A stretch of 34,893 nucleotides of DNA from an uncultured Clostridia bacterium. GTDB taxonomy: Bacteria > Bacillota > Clostridia > Christensenellales > Aristaeellaceae. This document shows, piece after piece, positions 33,249 to 34,893 of this stretch. The stretch covers positions 1-34,893 of the forward strand of contig CAMJPQ010000036.1 of NCBI GenBank assembly GCA_946407745.1, in the 5' to 3' direction. Under the pieces are notes generated by a model, which ran no database searches, was not told where the DNA came from, and saw nothing but the letters and a program-made list of their open reading frames with translations. A program made the translations under genes and the position numbers. How positions within the stretch are numbered: the first letter of the stretch is position 1; the number at the start of each line of letters is the position of its first letter.

Positions 33249-34771
33249 ATGTATAAAAGGCACACCGGCCAGGTTTCCATGCTCGACAACCCCGAATTCT
33301 TCGGCTCATTGCCACTGGACCCGAATAACCGCTGGATAAAGCTCAGCAAGCAGATTCCGTGGCATGAGTTTGACCTGAAGTATCGGGAGAACTTCAAAAG
33401 CAAAAAGGACAGCCTGCGTGTGATTCCAGAATGGCATTGGCAGCGGTTCTCCTCAAGCCAGCCTACAAGGGCTTGTCGGATGAGGATATCACCCAAGTGA
33501 TCGCGGAGAATCCGTACCTGCAATACTTTCTCGGGTTGCATGAATATCGTTATGCATGCCCTTTCGATCCCAGCATGATGACAAGATTTCGTCAGAGGAT
33601 CACGCCGGAAATGATTGCCTGGGTCAATGACCAGATCATCGGCAGGCAACAAGCTGAAGGAAAAGATGATGACGATCCGAATGATTCCAACAAGGATGAT
33701 AGCAGTCCGCCTGATGCTGGAGGTGATGGAGTCTTAGCAGCTCAAGCTGACGAAAAGAAGGAAGAAACCACAAATGAAGGAACGCTGATACTGGATGCGA
33801 CCTGCGTGCCGCAGAACATCCGGTTTCCAACAGATTCATCACTGTTGAACGAAGCGCGCGAGAAGACAGAAGAAATCATCGATATCCTCCATGAGCAAGG
33901 AATGACCGAAGGCCGGAAACCACGCACATATCGAAACGTAGCAAGGAAACAATACAACAGCTTCTCAAAGGCGCGGAAGAAAACCGGAAAGATGATTCGA
34001 AAGGTTGTTCGGCAGCAGCTTGGATACCTGAAGCGGAATCTCGGATACATTGATGAGATCGTCAAAAAGCATCCGGATTGCCTGAAGCAGGCACTGAGCA
34101 GATACAAAGCCCAGTGTCTGGAAGTGATACGACTCCTGTTCTCCCAGCAACAGGAGATGTTCCGGAAGAACACCCACAGAGTTGAGAATCGGATTGTCAG
34201 CATATCTCAGCCCTGGGTTCGCGCGATAGTTCGTGGGAAACAGAACGCAGAGGTAGAATTCGGGGCGAAGGTGGAGATGAGTGTTGTAAATGGCTTCCTG
34301 CGGATCGAGAGTTTACGATGGGACGCATTCAACGAATGCACAACGCTCCAGGAGTCAGCAGAGTCATACAGGAAAGCATATGGTCACTATCCGCAAAGGG
34401 TGTTGGCCGATACGATTTTCCGGACCAGGGAAAACCTGAGGTATTGCAAAGAACATGGTATCCACATGAACGGTCCCAAACTTGGGAAGCCTCACCAGGA
34501 TATTGCTGAACGGAACCGTCAGAAAAAACTGGAATGGCTTGAATCTGGAGAACGAGGAGAAATCGAGAGGCAATTTGGGACAGGGAAACGGCGGTATACG
34601 CTGGACTGCATCATGATGAAACTGAAGGAAACCAGTGAAGTCGAGATCTATGCCAGCGTCCTGTACATGAACCTGCGGAAGAAGCTACGGCTTCTTTTGC
34701 GCTCTTTTTTCAGCTGGCTCAAAGTCGAGATTCAGGGCTGGCTGAAAGTGGCTGATTTCGCACTTGCCTGA
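33249..34771 (+). CDS. IS5/IS1182-like transposase, split by a -1 frameshift
   Basis: The ATG at 33249 (AGGAGG eight bases upstream) opens MYKRHTGQVSMLDNPEFFGS..., the usual N terminus of this DDE transposase group. The frame runs on only to 33500. The family continuation KGQPACDSRMALAAVLL lies in the -1 frame, starting at the A5G run near 33402, and is open to 34771. Together they give about 506 residues with a DUF772-like N domain. DDE candidates are D in LILDATCV, D in VLADTIF and E in GERGEIERQFG. An acidic insert (about residues 125-165, EGKDDDDPND) separates the N domain from the catalytic core. The shift could be programmed, as in some IS families, or a plain mutation making the gene dead. 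I favour mutation because the heptamer is only C-AAA-AAG. Confidence 0.85.
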
Positions 34772-34860
34772 TAGAGGGCATTTGTGCAGGTGACACTAGC
34801 ATAACCCTACGGGAAGATTCTCGGAACCCTTTATTCACAAGGCTTTCCGGGCAAAAAGAA

Positions 34861-34893
34861 ACAACCCCAACTTTGTATCAAAGTTAGGGTTGT
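34861..34893. terminator. Hairpin at the window end, probable terminator
   Basis: ACAACCCCAACTTTG pairs with CAAAGTTAGGGTTGT (one mismatch) across TAT. It comes about 90 bases after the transposase stop. Any T-run would fall outside the window, so terminator function is inferred from the stem only. Confidence 0.5.

Larger units (their letters stand above)
33160..34860. mobile_element. Insertion sequence (IS5/IS1182-like), ends approximate
   Basis: The element carries the transposase, its promoter and leader hairpin. I could not find matching terminal inverted repeats or a target duplication, so both limits are estimates; the right end may lie beyond the window. It inserted downstream of the tannase-like gene. 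Confidence 0.6.

Overview
The window (about 35 kb, roughly 50-55% GC) comes from an anaerobic gut- or rumen-type Bacillota, most likely Clostridia. This rests on strong AGGAGG-type ribosome binding sites, low-GC-Gram-positive families (LplABC-like ABC transporter, GPH symporter, LexA/UmuD-like repressor), short alanine/leucine-rich signal peptides and a clostridial integrative mobilizable element. I cannot fix the genus from the sequence.

Region A (1 to about 9545) is most of an integrative mobilizable element. On the minus strand it carries a large serine recombinase (running to or past the window edge), a frameshifted small gene, a VapE-type helicase, a MobV relaxase, and a ParM-like actin ATPase with its small ParR-like partner. 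Between the relaxase and the par genes lie an inverted repeat and a 52-53 bp direct-repeat array that look like an oriT region. On the plus strand are a self-cleaving LexA/UmuD-like repressor, an XRE regulator and a sigma-70-like factor. A relic of a DUF1016 (YhcG) nuclease separates the two arms.

Region B (9693 to 13253) is a TetR regulator divergent from a secreted two-domain esterase: a pectin acetylesterase-like half followed by a second alpha/beta hydrolase.

Region C (13254 to 32919) is a catabolic locus for rhamnosylated plant material. A minus-strand cluster runs from 23225 down to 13254: cytosolic alpha/beta hydrolase, GPH symporter, beta-lactamase-fold hydrolase, domain-permuted GH3 glycosidase, a kinase relic, rhamnulokinase, an arabinose-isomerase-fold isomerase and rhamnulose-1-phosphate aldolase. 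Divergent from it, an AraC regulator is followed by an LplABC-type sugar ABC importer, a GH78 alpha-L-rhamnosidase, a metallo-beta-lactamase-fold hydrolase and a tannase/feruloyl-esterase-like protein. None of the glycosidases has a signal peptide. The simplest reading is that intact rhamnosyl glycosides, perhaps ester-decorated or linked to phenolics, are imported and taken apart inside the cell, with rhamnose going through kinase, isomerase and aldolase steps. A 36-bp element made of two 14-bp direct half-sites 21 bp apart lies upstream of both araC and the ABC operon, and is a strong candidate for the AraC operator.

Region D (about 33150 to the end) is an IS5/IS1182-like insertion sequence. 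Its transposase is split by a -1 frameshift at an A5G run, and a leader hairpin precedes its start.

The strongest novelty candidates are the AraC half-site pair, the isomerase substitution with a truncated RhaB next to a kinase relic, the two-domain esterase, and a tannase-like enzyme lacking the family's paired cysteines.
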